Source: CAUZWH01 sp965224275 (lineage in GTDB: Bacteria; Pseudomonadota; Alphaproteobacteria; SHVV01). Taken from it: a stretch of DNA of 64,000 bases. This document shows, piece after piece, positions 35,355-43,959 of the stretch. Position 1 is the first letter of the stretch, and each line of letters begins with the position of its first letter. The position numbers were made by a program, and so were the translations under genes. The notes under the pieces were generated by a model. That model ran no database searches and had not been told where the DNA came from. It saw nothing but the letters and a program-made list of their open reading frames with translations. The stretch covers positions 744,001 through 808,000 of the forward strand of contig CBDCYR010000005.1 of NCBI GenBank assembly GCA_965224275.1, in the 5' to 3' direction.

Positions 35355-36931
35355 GCGAGTCCGACGACACCAAGCCCGGCGCCGTCCCGGTTACCGAGGG
35401 CGCGACCACCGGCCCCAACGCCCAGCAGAACGCAGAACCTGACCCCAAGGGCACCGTTAACAAGGGCAACGTTAGTGAGGGCACCGTTAACAAGGGCGCC
35501 ACTAAGAAGAGCGACGAGCCGACCGCCAAAGGGGTTGGTGGGCCCCAGGCTGTAGAGGTTGGCAAGACTGACGGGGCTGACCGGGCGGACGAGGGCGGCG
35601 ACAAGGCGGCGACGCCGGGGGGATCGCGCCGCATAGCCTGGACGTTTCTGCTGGTTATCGTCGTGGTTGTCTTCGCGGCCGGATTCTTGAGCGCGGTGTC
35701 GCTGGCACCGCGCTTGGTCGGCTTGTTGCCCTGGGCCGCATCGGCCGATGTCGCGGCCGGGCCGGCGCCATCCGAAACGATCGTCGCGCTGGAAACCCGC
35801 ATTGCCGCGGTTGAGAAACGCAACGCCGAACTCGGCGCCCAGATCTCCCAGATTTCCCAGATTGCCGAGCAGGCCGATCGACCGCAACCCGCCGATCCCA
35901 GCGGTGATATCGCAGGCTTGCGGGCCAGCGACGCCAGGTTTGGCGATCGCCTTGGGGCGGTCGAGACAGCGCTCCAATCAACCTCCGACGGCATCGGCAA
36001 ACGTGTCGTCGCGCTCGAACAATCGCTTGCATCAACCGCCGCCGCGGTGGCGCGCATGACCGCCATCGAGCGCCGCTTGGAGACGTTGGCCGAAGCCGGC
36101 AACACCGATGCGCTCGCCGCCGACCTGCTGGCCCGGCTCGAATCGCTCGAAACCCAGTTTCGCGATCGCGATCTCTCAGCCGCGCCTGCTGCGGCCCCAG
36201 CCGCGGGCGCCGGTGATCTCGACGGACGTCTCGGTGATCTCGAGCAACGATTGGCAGCGTTGTCATCGGCGCGCCCGATCGACGATGGGTCGAACGATCG
36301 GATCGACCGGCTGGAGACGATCCTGGCCGGGGTCGCGGGCCGCATCGATGCGCTGAATGTTGGTCAACGATCGCAGCTCGGGCGTGGCGTCGCATTGCTT
36401 CTCGCCGCCGGTGCGTTGCGCGATGCCACCCGCCGCTACACCGGCTATGCCGGCGAACTTGCGGTCCTACGCGAGCTCGCGACCGATATGGCCGCGCTCA
36501 GCCAGCCACCGGTCGTCGAGGCGTTGGCCAATCTCGACAACCACGCCGCCGCCGGTGCCGCCACCGTCGCGGTCCTGGCTGCGCAGTTCGGCGCCCATGC
36601 CAGCGCCATTGTTCTGGCGGCGCGCCGCGACGACGATGCCGGTTGGATTAAGCAAACCATCAACCGGGTTTCCTCGGTGGTCACGGTGCGTCGGGTCGGC
36701 GATATCGGCGGGGCCAGCGTCGAAGCCCGGGTTGCTCGCGCCGAGCTTCGCATGGCGGCCGGCGATCTCGTGGCGGCGGTCGCCGAACTCGTCGGACTGG
36801 ACGGGCGCGCCGCGGCAGCCGCCGCACCCTGGCTTGCCAAGGCGCAAACGCGTCTCGCCGTCGACGCGGCCGGACAGCGCGTTTATGAGACCGCGGCGCG
36901 GGCATTGCTGGCGGGAGTCCCGAGCGAGTGA
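35351..36931 (+). CDS. Mitofilin/Mic60-like inner-membrane protein
   Basis: A 526-residue homologue of alphaproteobacterial Mic60, which shapes intracytoplasmic membranes and is normally encoded between hemD and hemY, as here. Order: a low-complexity cytoplasmic N-terminus (about 1-95) with GTVNKGNVSEGTVNKG repeats; one transmembrane helix (AWTFLLVIVVVVFAAGFL); a long periplasmic coiled coil (about 135-340) rich in LEQRLAAL-type heptads; and a helical mitofilin signature domain at the C-terminus (RVGDIGGASVEARVARAELR). The GTG start overlaps the hemD stop, and the stop overlaps the GTG of hemY. Confidence 0.9.
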   Translation: MSESDDTKPGAVPVTEGATTGPNAQQNAEPDPKGTVNKGNVSEGTVNKGATKKSDEPTAKGVGGPQAVEVGKTDGADRADEGGDKAATPGGSRRIAWTFLLVIVVVVFAAGFLSAVSLAPRLVGLLPWAASADVAAGPAPSETIVALETRIAAVEKRNAELGAQISQISQIAEQADRPQPADPSGDIAGLRASDARFGDRLGAVETALQSTSDGIGKRVVALEQSLASTAAAVARMTAIERRLETLAEAGNTDALAADLLARLESLETQFRDRDLSAAPAAAPAAGAGDLDGRLGDLEQRLAALSSARPIDDGSNDRIDRLETILAGVAGRIDALNVGQRSQLGRGVALLLAAGALRDATRRYTGYAGELAVLRELATDMAALSQPPVVEALANLDNHAAAGAATVAVLAAQFGAHASAIVLAARRDDDAGWIKQTINRVSSVVTVRRVGDIGGASVEARVARAELRMAAGDLVAAVAELVGLDGRAAAAAAPWLAKAQTRLAVDAAGQRVYETAARALLAGVPSE

Positions 36932-38364
36932 TTCGCTTCACCTTCGCGTTCGTCGTCGTGGCGGTTCTTGCCATGCTGGCCGCGTGGCTCGCCAACCAAC
37001 CCGGCACCGTCACCGTTGATTGGCAGGGATACCGGATCGAAGCGTCGCTGCTCCTTCTGGCGGCCGCGGTGCTGGCGGTGCTGGTTGCGAGCCTGGTTTC
37101 CTACCGGATCTGGGCCTGGCTGCGGCGCGGACCGGCGCGACTGGGCGAAATGCGTGCCGCCGATCGCCGCCGGCGCGGCTTTCTCGCCCTGACGCAGGGG
37201 TTGACCGCCGTCGCCGCGGGTGAGTCCCATAACGCGCAGCGCTATGCCCAACGCGCCGAAGCTTTGCTCGATGAGCCGCCCTTGACGTTGCTGCTGTCGG
37301 CGCAGGCAGCTCAGCTCAGCGGTGACGAGGCGTCGACGACCCGCCATTTCACGGCGATGCTGGAGAGTCCCGAAACCGAGTTCCTCGGGCTGCGCGGTTT
37401 GATGACCCAGGCCGAGCGCGAAGGCGATCAGGAGCGGGCGTTGACGCTGGCACGTCGCGCCTATGAGAAATCACCGGAGTCACCTTGGGTGATCCAGGCG
37501 CTGTTCGATCTTGAGGTCGAGGCCTGCAACTGGCGTGAATCCGAACTGTTGTTGAAACGGCCGGCGGCAACCCGGGCTCTGCCCGATGCGCGTGCACGCC
37601 GGGCGCTGTCGATCTCGCGCTATGAGCAGGCACGCGAGGGTGCCGCCAAACAGCGGTGGGACGTCGCGTTGCGAATCGCCCGCGATGTCCACAAACTCAC
37701 GCCGTCATTCGTACCGGGTGCGGTGTTGTTGGCACATGCCGCCAAACAACTCGGTAAACAGCGGGTGGCGCAGGCCGCGCTGCGGGCGAGCTGGGCCCGT
37801 CATCCGCATCCCGATTTGCTGGAAGCTTATCGAGACCTGGTCGAGAACGAATCCGCCGACGCGCTTCTCAAACGGGTCGAGAAATTAGTCTCCGACAACC
37901 CGGCCCATCGCGAAAGCCGGATCGCGCTGGCCACGGCCGCGCTTGCCGCCGCCGACTGGGATCGCGCCCGCACTGCGCTCGAGCCGCTGATTGCCGAAGA
38001 CGCGCCGCCGCCGGATGCGGTCGTGTGCGGATTGATGGCGCAACTGGAAGAAGGCGAGCACGGCACCGACGACGTCGTTCGCATTTGGCGCGGCCGCGCC
38101 GAGGGGGGCATGCGGCCGGCCCGTTGGGTGTGCGGATCCTGCCACGCCCGTCTCGAAAGCTGGACGCCGCATTGCCCCGCCTGCCGCCGCTTCGATGCGC
38201 TCAACGCATTTGCCGACGATGAAGGCGACGTCGTGTCCCTCGAAGGGACCGAAACCGCGGTTGTCACAGCCCCGGACCCGGCCCGCCGCATCCCGACAAT
38301 AACCATCGGCGGCCTGGCCGACCCCGAAACCACCGACCGCTCCAACCTGCGCGACGGGCCTTAA
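36928..38364 (+). CDS. hemY: HemY-like TPR membrane protein
   Basis: A 478-residue HemY_N-domain protein (not the protoporphyrinogen oxidase of the same name). Two N-terminal transmembrane helices (FTFAFVVVAVLAMLAAWLA and LLLLAAAVLAVLVASLV) precede TPR-like helical repeats from about residue 90 to 400. A C-terminal treble-clef-like zinc motif CGSCHARLESW followed by CPAC (about 393-413) is present, as in many alphaproteobacterial members, then a disordered tail. Last gene of the haem operon. Its biochemical role in haem synthesis remains unsettled. Confidence 0.92.
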   Translation: MIRFTFAFVVVAVLAMLAAWLANQPGTVTVDWQGYRIEASLLLLAAAVLAVLVASLVSYRIWAWLRRGPARLGEMRAADRRRRGFLALTQGLTAVAAGESHNAQRYAQRAEALLDEPPLTLLLSAQAAQLSGDEASTTRHFTAMLESPETEFLGLRGLMTQAEREGDQERALTLARRAYEKSPESPWVIQALFDLEVEACNWRESELLLKRPAATRALPDARARRALSISRYEQAREGAAKQRWDVALRIARDVHKLTPSFVPGAVLLAHAAKQLGKQRVAQAALRASWARHPHPDLLEAYRDLVENESADALLKRVEKLVSDNPAHRESRIALATAALAAADWDRARTALEPLIAEDAPPPDAVVCGLMAQLEEGEHGTDDVVRIWRGRAEGGMRPARWVCGSCHARLESWTPHCPACRRFDALNAFADDEGDVVSLEGTETAVVTAPDPARRIPTITIGGLADPETTDRSNLRDGP

Positions 38365-38541
38365 TAAGCGACCGGATCAAGAGCTAGGTCTAGGACTTCG
38401 CCAAACCCTTTCGCATCAAGCCGCGCGTTTCCCGGTCGCCCGGAGCCTAAGGGCTTCCCGAACGACGGGATTGCTCAACGGGCTGTTCGGTGCCACCACC
38501 AGTCCTTGGCATAGATCCCGCCCCAACGAGCAACGATGGCC

Positions 38542-39102
38542 TCAGATATCGACAATGCCGCGCTGCCCAGGCTTGTAAGCCGTATCCTTATTACGCCATT
38601 CGAATTCGAAGGAAGCGCTGCAGCCGAGGGCTTTGGCGCACCGAGCTACGATCTTGGCGGCGTCTTCCGCGGAAACGCCTTGGTATGAAAAGTTGTTGGG
38701 AGACAAATACTTATACCCGTCATCTTGCTTTTTACCATCTACGACGTTCGCACCGGATAGGCGATGAAGCTCCTTTGCACCCTGAAATATTTCAATCACG
38801 CTTGTGAGCGCTAGCTGCACCAATGCGTCCCAGGACGTTTTGATTGGCGCGATGTTGTCAAACTGTGCCGCCATCAGTTTTGTGTGCGTTAACGGTGGAA
38901 GATCGCCGGCTCCATAACGCTCCATATTTGCCTGCGAGCTCGGTACAGTATTTCCAGACCGGGCGCTATGAGCTTCCTCATAAGTGTCGAGCAACTTCGT
39001 CATAATACTTCTGGGCGTGTCGATGAGTGGGACGGCGATTTTCTGGAGGCGTTGGAAGTCCGTCTTGCTGATCTCAATAGAGGGCATCATTTCAAGTTCC
39101 AT
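38542..39102 (-). CDS. Hypothetical protein with SeqA-like N-terminal motif
   Basis: A 186-residue soluble protein. The N-terminus PSIEISKTDFQRLQKIAVPL followed by TPRSIMTKLLDTYEEAH resembles the ribbon-helix-helix oligomerisation region of SeqA-like DNA-binding proteins. The central part has PPLTHTKLMAAQFDNIAP. No enzymatic motif is visible. Its promoter side (39103-39170) is markedly AT-rich compared with surrounding genes, and the gene is flanked by intergenic spacers, which suggests acquisition by transfer. I do not know its function; a role linked to DNA binding is only an inference from the N-terminus. Confidence 0.6.
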   Translation of the reverse strand: MELEMMPSIEISKTDFQRLQKIAVPLIDTPRSIMTKLLDTYEEAHSARSGNTVPSSQANMERYGAGDLPPLTHTKLMAAQFDNIAPIKTSWDALVQLALTSVIEIFQGAKELHRLSGANVVDGKKQDDGYKYLSPNNFSYQGVSAEDAAKIVARCAKALGCSASFEFEWRNKDTAYKPGQRGIVDI

Positions 39103-39259
39103 AAATTTGTTTCATCATCCATATAATCATAAAATCATATATCCATCAAATTTCTACACAATGAGCAATCGAAGTGATGCCGAGGCGCAACGGTTTCGCC
39201 GAACACGAAAAGCTGCTTGAGGGGATTGATCCCGTGTGCTGCTAGCCGGTCAAACCGAC

Positions 39260-39895
39260 CTAACGCCGCAGCGTCAGCGTACCATCGCGCACTTCGTAGC
39301 TACTTAGCTTTTCGAGCGCACTGACGCCGAGCAGCGAATGCGCCATCGCGGCTTCGTTGATGACAGCGCTGACATTGCTGAGGTGGATCGTCCCCAGCTC
39401 GAGAGCCCGGATCACAACCGGGGCACCACGAACGATGCCGTTGGCGGTGCGCATGCGGCGGGTGAAGTTGGCCGGCGTTAGCTTGATCCCGAGCCGGTTG
39501 GCATCGTCGGGACTGAGCACGACGATGCTGGCGCCGGTGTCGACCAGGAACCTGATCTTGCGACCCTCAACCATGGCATCGATGTAGTAGTGGCCATCGC
39601 GTTGGGCCCGCAGGCGAATGGCGCCTGCTTCGGTCGTGACCGCCGCGTAAGGCAGCAATTCGCCGACCACGCGGTCGCCGAGTTGGCCGAGTTCGAAGCG
39701 GAAGCTATAGGCGAGAATCAGCAGTACGATCACGCCGGCCCAGACACCGCCTTGGCGCCAACGGCTGCCCGACCTTCCTCGGGTGCTGCCTGTTGCCGGG
39801 CTTGGCCTGGCGCGGCGAGCGTTTTCGGTGGTCGGCACCGAACCGCCGCCATCGCGCCGTTTGCGCGCCCACGGTCCGTCCTTCTCAGCCATCAA
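39260..39895 (-). CDS. Membrane-anchored retropepsin-like aspartic protease
   Basis: A 211-residue protein of the clan-AA TIGR02281-type family. After an Arg/Ser-rich cytoplasmic N-terminus (1-50) comes one transmembrane helix (VWAGVIVLLILAYSFRFEL). A single retropepsin domain follows (about 95-211) with the catalytic FLVDTGASIVVLSPDDANRL and the partner region SLLGVSALEKLSSYEV. The single DTG motif means it would act as a dimer in the periplasm. Its substrate is unknown. It lies next to the tRNA gene and outside any evident operon. Confidence 0.88.
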   Translation of the reverse strand: MMAEKDGPWARKRRDGGGSVPTTENARRARPSPATGSTRGRSGSRWRQGGVWAGVIVLLILAYSFRFELGQLGDRVVGELLPYAAVTTEAGAIRLRAQRDGHYYIDAMVEGRKIRFLVDTGASIVVLSPDDANRLGIKLTPANFTRRMRTANGIVRGAPVVIRALELGTIHLSNVSAVINEAAMAHSLLGVSALEKLSSYEVRDGTLTLRR

Positions 39896-40025
39896 TCACC
39901 AACTCAAAATTGAATGACCCTATATATAGGTGCCGCGAGGGCCGATCGCGATGCACAAAACGGGGTTGTGGTGCGGGGCCTCGCGCTCTTATATACGCAA
40001 GTTGGAACGCCATAAGTTCCAGTCG

Positions 40026-40101
40026 GCCGCCTTAGCTCAGTTGGTAGAGCACAGCATTCGTAATGCTGGGGTCGTAGGTTCGAGTCCTACAGGCGGCACC
40101 A
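40026..40101 (+). tRNA. tRNA-Thr (anticodon CGU)
   Basis: A complete cloverleaf: acceptor stem GCCGCCT paired with AGGCGGC; D-loop AGCTCAGTTGGTAGAGC; anticodon stem CAGCA/TGCTG with loop TTCGTAA (anticodon CGT, threonine ACG codons); T-arm TAGGTTCGAGTCCTA; and encoded CCA end. The DNA downstream carries phage-like and remnant genes, which fits tRNA 3' ends as integration sites, although no repeat of the tRNA end was found. Confidence 0.96.
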
Positions 40102-40460
40102 CCTCCGACGTGTGTCCGACCCGGAGACATGGGTAACAGAACGTACCTAAGACATAGTGTGAGACGACACTAAGTCTGGCCTATTGCCGGGACTAGCCAG
40201 GAAACCGTGGGATTACGTGGGAGACCGCAGCCACCGGGCGTTTCGGGAGATTGTTGCTAACAACAACTTGATACGGCCCGCGCCACCTACTTTGGCCTAA
40301 ACCGCCCGTCGCGCCGACGCAAAACTGCCAAAAATCGGCCGAACTTGGAACTGAAGTTCCATGTTGTTCCATGTTAGCAACCACGCGCAGTTTCCTGCGC
40401 CTTAGAGCCGTTTCCGGCGACCGGCTAACTTGGAACTCGCTCAGGGCAGTTTTTCGGTAA
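40102..40460. other. Stretch downstream of tRNA-Thr without recognisable genes
   Basis: About 360 bp of mixed composition. Minus-strand frame 40193-40549 (118 codons) has no recognisable motif and overlaps a recognisable gene remnant in another frame, so I do not call it. A small inverted pair TTGGAACT...AGTTCCA near 40346-40362 is visible. Nothing else is supported. Confidence 0.5.
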
Positions 40461-40673
40461 ATTGCGTCCGGACTCAACCCGATAATTGACCTAGCTCGGG
40501 AAGTCGCATCTCGTCCGCACCTGACCGCACCGAATGTGGTCGTACCCACTAATACTTACTTTGAACTTTCTAGCGCTTCGGGTGTCATACCGCTTCCAGC
40601 CGCGCTACCGCTTCTCTTAACGGGCCTTGCCGGTCTGGGCCTCGTCGGTTGGCGGAGACGCAAAGCGGCTTAG
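40461..40673 (+). pseudogene. 3' remnant of a VPLPA-CTERM surface protein gene
   Basis: The frame ends in SGVIPLPAALPLLLTGLAGL, then GLVGWRRRKAA and TAG. That is the complete VPLPA-CTERM sorting signal: motif, hydrophobic helix and Arg cluster. Only about 45 residues of a preceding domain remain, and the frame is closed upstream by TAA at 40458-40460 with no usable start codon. The gene has lost its 5' part. It resembles the end of the intact gene 59523-60179 and also keeps a downstream hairpin terminator. Confidence 0.85.
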
Positions 40674-40697
40674 AACAAATACTCAAACGCAGCGGTT

Positions 40698-40719
40698 GGG
40701 GCGGTCCTAATGGCCGCCC
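40698..40719 (+). terminator. Hairpin downstream of the VPLPA-CTERM remnant
   Basis: GGGCGG, a short loop and CCGCCC form a stem followed by TTCC, similar in core sequence to the stronger terminator after the intact VPLPA gene at 60203. The T-tract is weak, so termination activity is doubtful. The stretch from 40720 to 40950 shows no gene. Confidence 0.5.
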
Positions 40720-40950
40720 TTCCTAGTTCTGCCGAATGTCGCTTTATGGCTGTTCCTGTTCGGGCCGCTAATCTCGGACCACTTGACGATGGCGTCGGAA
40801 CGTCTGGATAGGGTCTACAACCCGACATCTATGAAGTTAGCGCCACGCTGCGGCGGCGGTGGTTGGGGCGAGGGTCATCGTCCCTGTGGCCACCGCCGCA
40901 GCAATGGTCCGCCACCGAGGTGCGCGAACTCCGAGATGGCGCGGGATAGA

Positions 40951-41262
40951 TCATGAAAGGTTCGGCAGGACTTTGAAGGTGCCGACGTCGGTGTGCCATG
41001 TACCGGCCGGGATCACGACGTAGCCCTGGAGCGCCCAATCGCCATCCGCGCTCAAGTCGGCGGCGACGGTGAGGTAGCGCATCTTGCCGTCTGTGCCGGT
41101 GCCGGAGAACGCGGCGGTCTGGGTGACGTCAGTGCCAACCGGCTTCGTGAATTTGATCTGTTTGGTCGTCGCACCGGAGATGTCGACGGCCGCGTCGGCC
41201 TGATCGGTTATTTCGACCTCGAATATGGTGCCGACGTCGCCAACGTGGATTTCTTTGGCCAT
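40951..41262 (-). CDS. Phage-structure-like protein (beta-rich, BppU-N-like)
   Basis: A 103-residue protein: EIHVGDVGTIFEVEITDQAD, then DISGATTKQIKFTKPVGTDV, and WALQGYVVIPAGTWHTDVGT. This pattern (mostly beta, ISGAT..IKF.KP.G, then GTW.TD...F.V) matches small proteins found in tailed-phage structural modules. No signal peptide. It lies 2 bp downstream of the repeat protein at 41265 and in the same direction, so the two form a unit. No other phage genes are visible, so this is a remnant or a captured piece. Confidence 0.65.
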   Translation of the reverse strand: MAKEIHVGDVGTIFEVEITDQADAAVDISGATTKQIKFTKPVGTDVTQTAAFSGTGTDGKMRYLTVAADLSADGDWALQGYVVIPAGTWHTDVGTFKVLPNLS

Positions 41263-41264
41263 CG

Positions 41265-41990
41265 CTAAATCCTCAACGTCGCGGTGTGGTGTTGGTTGAT
41301 CGCCAGCGTCACGCTATGCACCTGCGTGATCGCGAGGGTGTAGGTGCTGGTCATCGCGATCGGCAGCGTGAATGTGTGGACATCGAACGTCGCGGTAGGC
41401 GCCTTAAGGCCGAGCACGCCGAGTAGCGTGGAGACGCTGGGGATAGCCCCGACCAGGCTGCGCAAGACGGAGAGCGGGCCGCTCAACGACGACACTGCCG
41501 AGGCCGTAGCAATCATGCCGCGCAGCACGCCGATCGAGCCCGCTGCGGTCGACGTTGCCACGAGCGTCGATACGAAACCGACGATACGACTGACGACGCC
41601 GCTCGCAGACGAAGTTGCAGATACCGTAGAGATCAGGTTGCGGATCACGCCGAGCGAGGCGTCGGACGAAGAGATCGAGGACGCCGTTGCGGTCAAACCT
41701 CGGACCGTGCTGATCGGGAAGTTTCGCGAGGCGAGGTCTGAAGGAAGCCGTAGGCAAAGTCTCTGGCCGCCCGCCGATGGTCCGATCCTGACCCTTCTCG
41801 AAGGTTCAGACGATCTATTTCTGCTCAGCTTGTCGACCAACCGCCCATCAAGTTTTATGGTTTCGTCACCGTCATCTTTCGATTTCCGCGGACGACTTTC
41901 CCGAGCCAGGCGCCTCGGATCACCAGCGCAGGGCCTCGCGCCACCGTGGGAGGGGCTCTGCGTCAGCGATTTCGCATAAAAGCGTACCAT
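41265..41990 (-). CDS. Phage-like repeat protein with five 20-residue repeats
   Basis: Residues encoded by 41406-41705 form five consecutive 20-residue units, for example IRNLISTVSATSSASGVVSR and LRGMIATASAVSSLSGPLSV. They are Ser/Ala/Thr-rich with hydrophobic residues at fixed places. A short Thr-rich beta segment follows (TFTLPIAMTSTYTLAITQVH). Similar Ser-rich units occur in phage structural proteins. The N-terminal ~80 residues are basic and irregular, and the frame's start at 41990 collides with the divergent methyltransferase start, so the true start is probably internal, near 41760. Function unassigned. Confidence 0.6.
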   Translation of the reverse strand: MVRFYAKSLTQSPSHGGARPCAGDPRRLARESRPRKSKDDGDETIKLDGRLVDKLSRNRSSEPSRRVRIGPSAGGQRLCLRLPSDLASRNFPISTVRGLTATASSISSSDASLGVIRNLISTVSATSSASGVVSRIVGFVSTLVATSTAAGSIGVLRGMIATASAVSSLSGPLSVLRSLVGAIPSVSTLLGVLGLKAPTATFDVHTFTLPIAMTSTYTLAITQVHSVTLAINQHHTATLRI

Positions 41991-42822
41991 GAGCAGATAC
42001 GAAAACTATTCCGACGCATCGAAATACTACGACAAGACCCGCGTGGCCATTGGCAGCGAGATTTTGATCGGCGTGCTGGCACTTTCGAGGCGTTCGCGGG
42101 CCGAGTTCCGGCTGCTCGATGCCGGCTGCGGTACCGGCACCTACTCGGAATCTGTGCTGCCGCACGTCGACCATATCGACGCCATCGACATCAACCCCGA
42201 CATGCTCGCCGTGGGGCGAAAGAAGTTCGCAGATGTTACCTCCGATGCCTGCATTACCTTCCATCAAGGCAGCATCGAGAATTTGCCTTTCAAGGCGGCA
42301 CAGTTCGATGCGGTTATGTTCAACCAGGTGCTTCATCACCTGGAATCAGGCCAGGAAGGCGGTTTTGATGGTCACCGGATTGCCCTTGCCGAGGCCCACC
42401 GTGTACTCCGTTCCGGTGGTGTCGTTATCGTCAATTGCACGAGCCATGGGCAGCTTCGCCACGGTTACTGGTACATGCACCTCATTCCGACGGCCCTCCG
42501 TGCCCTTAATTACCGTTGTATCCCGACGGCAAAGTTGGAGGCGATGCTGAGCGAATTAGGCTTCGTCTTGGAGGGTCGCTTCGTGCCACTCGACGGCGTA
42601 TTGCAGGGGGCGGCTTATTTCGACGCCGAGGGACCGCTCAAGCCGGCCTGGCGCAAAGCTGAATCGAGCTGGGCGCTGGCGCCAGAAAACGAAATTGCCT
42701 CCGCCGAAGCCAAGATTCGAGAGCTCCAGAAGAGTGGTGAGCTAGACACCTATTTGGCCGAATACGACGCCAAGCGCCGCCAGATCGGCCAAACGACCTA
42801 TTTTGTGGCGCGGAAGGTTTGA
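41989..42822 (+). CDS. Class I SAM-dependent methyltransferase
   Basis: A 277-residue Rossmann-fold methyltransferase. Motif I is LLDAGCGTGTYSESVLPHVD, the acidic ribose-binding residue is in IDAIDINPDMLAVG, and motif post-III is AEAHRVLRSGGVVIVNCTS. The C-terminal part (from about 190) is helical and probably shapes the substrate site; the substrate is unknown. It stands alone in the accessory stretch between phage-like genes and an IS1595 element, and starts head-to-head with the repeat-protein frame. Confidence 0.88.
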   Translation: MSRYENYSDASKYYDKTRVAIGSEILIGVLALSRRSRAEFRLLDAGCGTGTYSESVLPHVDHIDAIDINPDMLAVGRKKFADVTSDACITFHQGSIENLPFKAAQFDAVMFNQVLHHLESGQEGGFDGHRIALAEAHRVLRSGGVVIVNCTSHGQLRHGYWYMHLIPTALRALNYRCIPTAKLEAMLSELGFVLEGRFVPLDGVLQGAAYFDAEGPLKPAWRKAESSWALAPENEIASAEAKIRELQKSGELDTYLAEYDAKRRQIGQTTYFVARKV

Positions 42823-43959
42823 AGGGCCAAAAAGCAGCGGCTACGGTGAACCCAATTTGACATTGCGAACGTCTTAAGTTGGCTTATACCCGGACGAAAA
42901 TAGGCGTATCGAATTGCGGCAGTTACCGGGTCAACACCGGACGTAGCATGTGGTGAGGGAACGGGTTGGTTGCTGGGACCGAACCACGCGCATAGTCGTC
43001 CAACGCCGGCTTCGATAGGCCGTGGTCAATGGAAGACGGAAGCTGCACCTTCCTGGTCCCGGTCAATCGCCAGCCTGTTCCGGCGCCGTCGAGCTCACCC
43101 GCGCCCATGCACGATCTTCATGGCGTTCAAAGTTCGCCAATCCCGGAGAGTTCCACGCAACCTGCGTCCGCGTGGCCGCCCGGGCCAAACTGGATGTGGC
43201 GCGCGACAGGTTTCCGTATCGTTAAGCCGAAACGCACAGTAGCATGGGCCGATGTCCCTCCTAATCCCGGCCATTGCCGCCGAATCCCGGGTGCAAAGGC
43301 CCGCTACGGCATCTGTCGTCTCAACGATTAGCCGTTCCTGGCATTTTGAAAGGCTCGCCGATCAATCCTCGCTGGCGCTCCACAGCTTTCGGGCCACGCT
43401 CCTGGTCCAGGCGCCCGTTCGGCGACGATCGCATCGCCTGGAACCGGCCCGCGCGCTTCCCGCCGCATTTTCTTTGCGGCCGTAATAGGCGCCCCGCGAT
43501 GCGCCTCCGTGCCGGCTGCGGCCAGGACGCGGTCGGAATGGCCCCGGCCGCCGATCGTCATTGCGCGAACAGTCGGCGTTTGTCAGCTTGTAGATCAGGC
43601 TCGACGCAGGCCCTCAGGCCAGCTGTCGCTTTGCAGGTTTGTGTTGGCGTAGCCGGGATGTGCACCCGCCCCGGCGCATGCATCACGGACTTCCACAGCC
43701 ATACGCTCGCGGCGCCGGTCCAGTTCAAACAGCGAGGCAGATATTCGCCGAGCTTGGAGCGAAATTATGCCTTCGGCATGGTCGAGTTGCCTTTTGAAAC
43801 CGCATCAGATCGTCGAGATCTATCTCCCCAATTTGGTGCGCGATCCTCGATATCGGCACGAGGAACCCGGCGCCGCTGTCGCATCGACCAGGTTCTATTG
43901 GAGGCTGGTCCACAGTGAAGTGGCCAAGATGGTGGCTATGACGCCGAATTCAGTCAATA
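42823..43959. other. 1.1-kb stretch without recognisable genes
   Basis: Several open frames of 60-215 codons cross this stretch on both strands, the longest on plus from 43274 to 43918. None shows domain motifs, a good ribosome binding site or coherent amino-acid composition. It most likely holds decayed genes. The right boundary is the left end of the IS1595 element. Confidence 0.5.

Noticed and set aside
43274..43918. A 214-codon plus-strand frame before the IS1595 element
   Set aside because: No domain motif, irregular composition rich in Arg and Cys, and no ribosome binding site.
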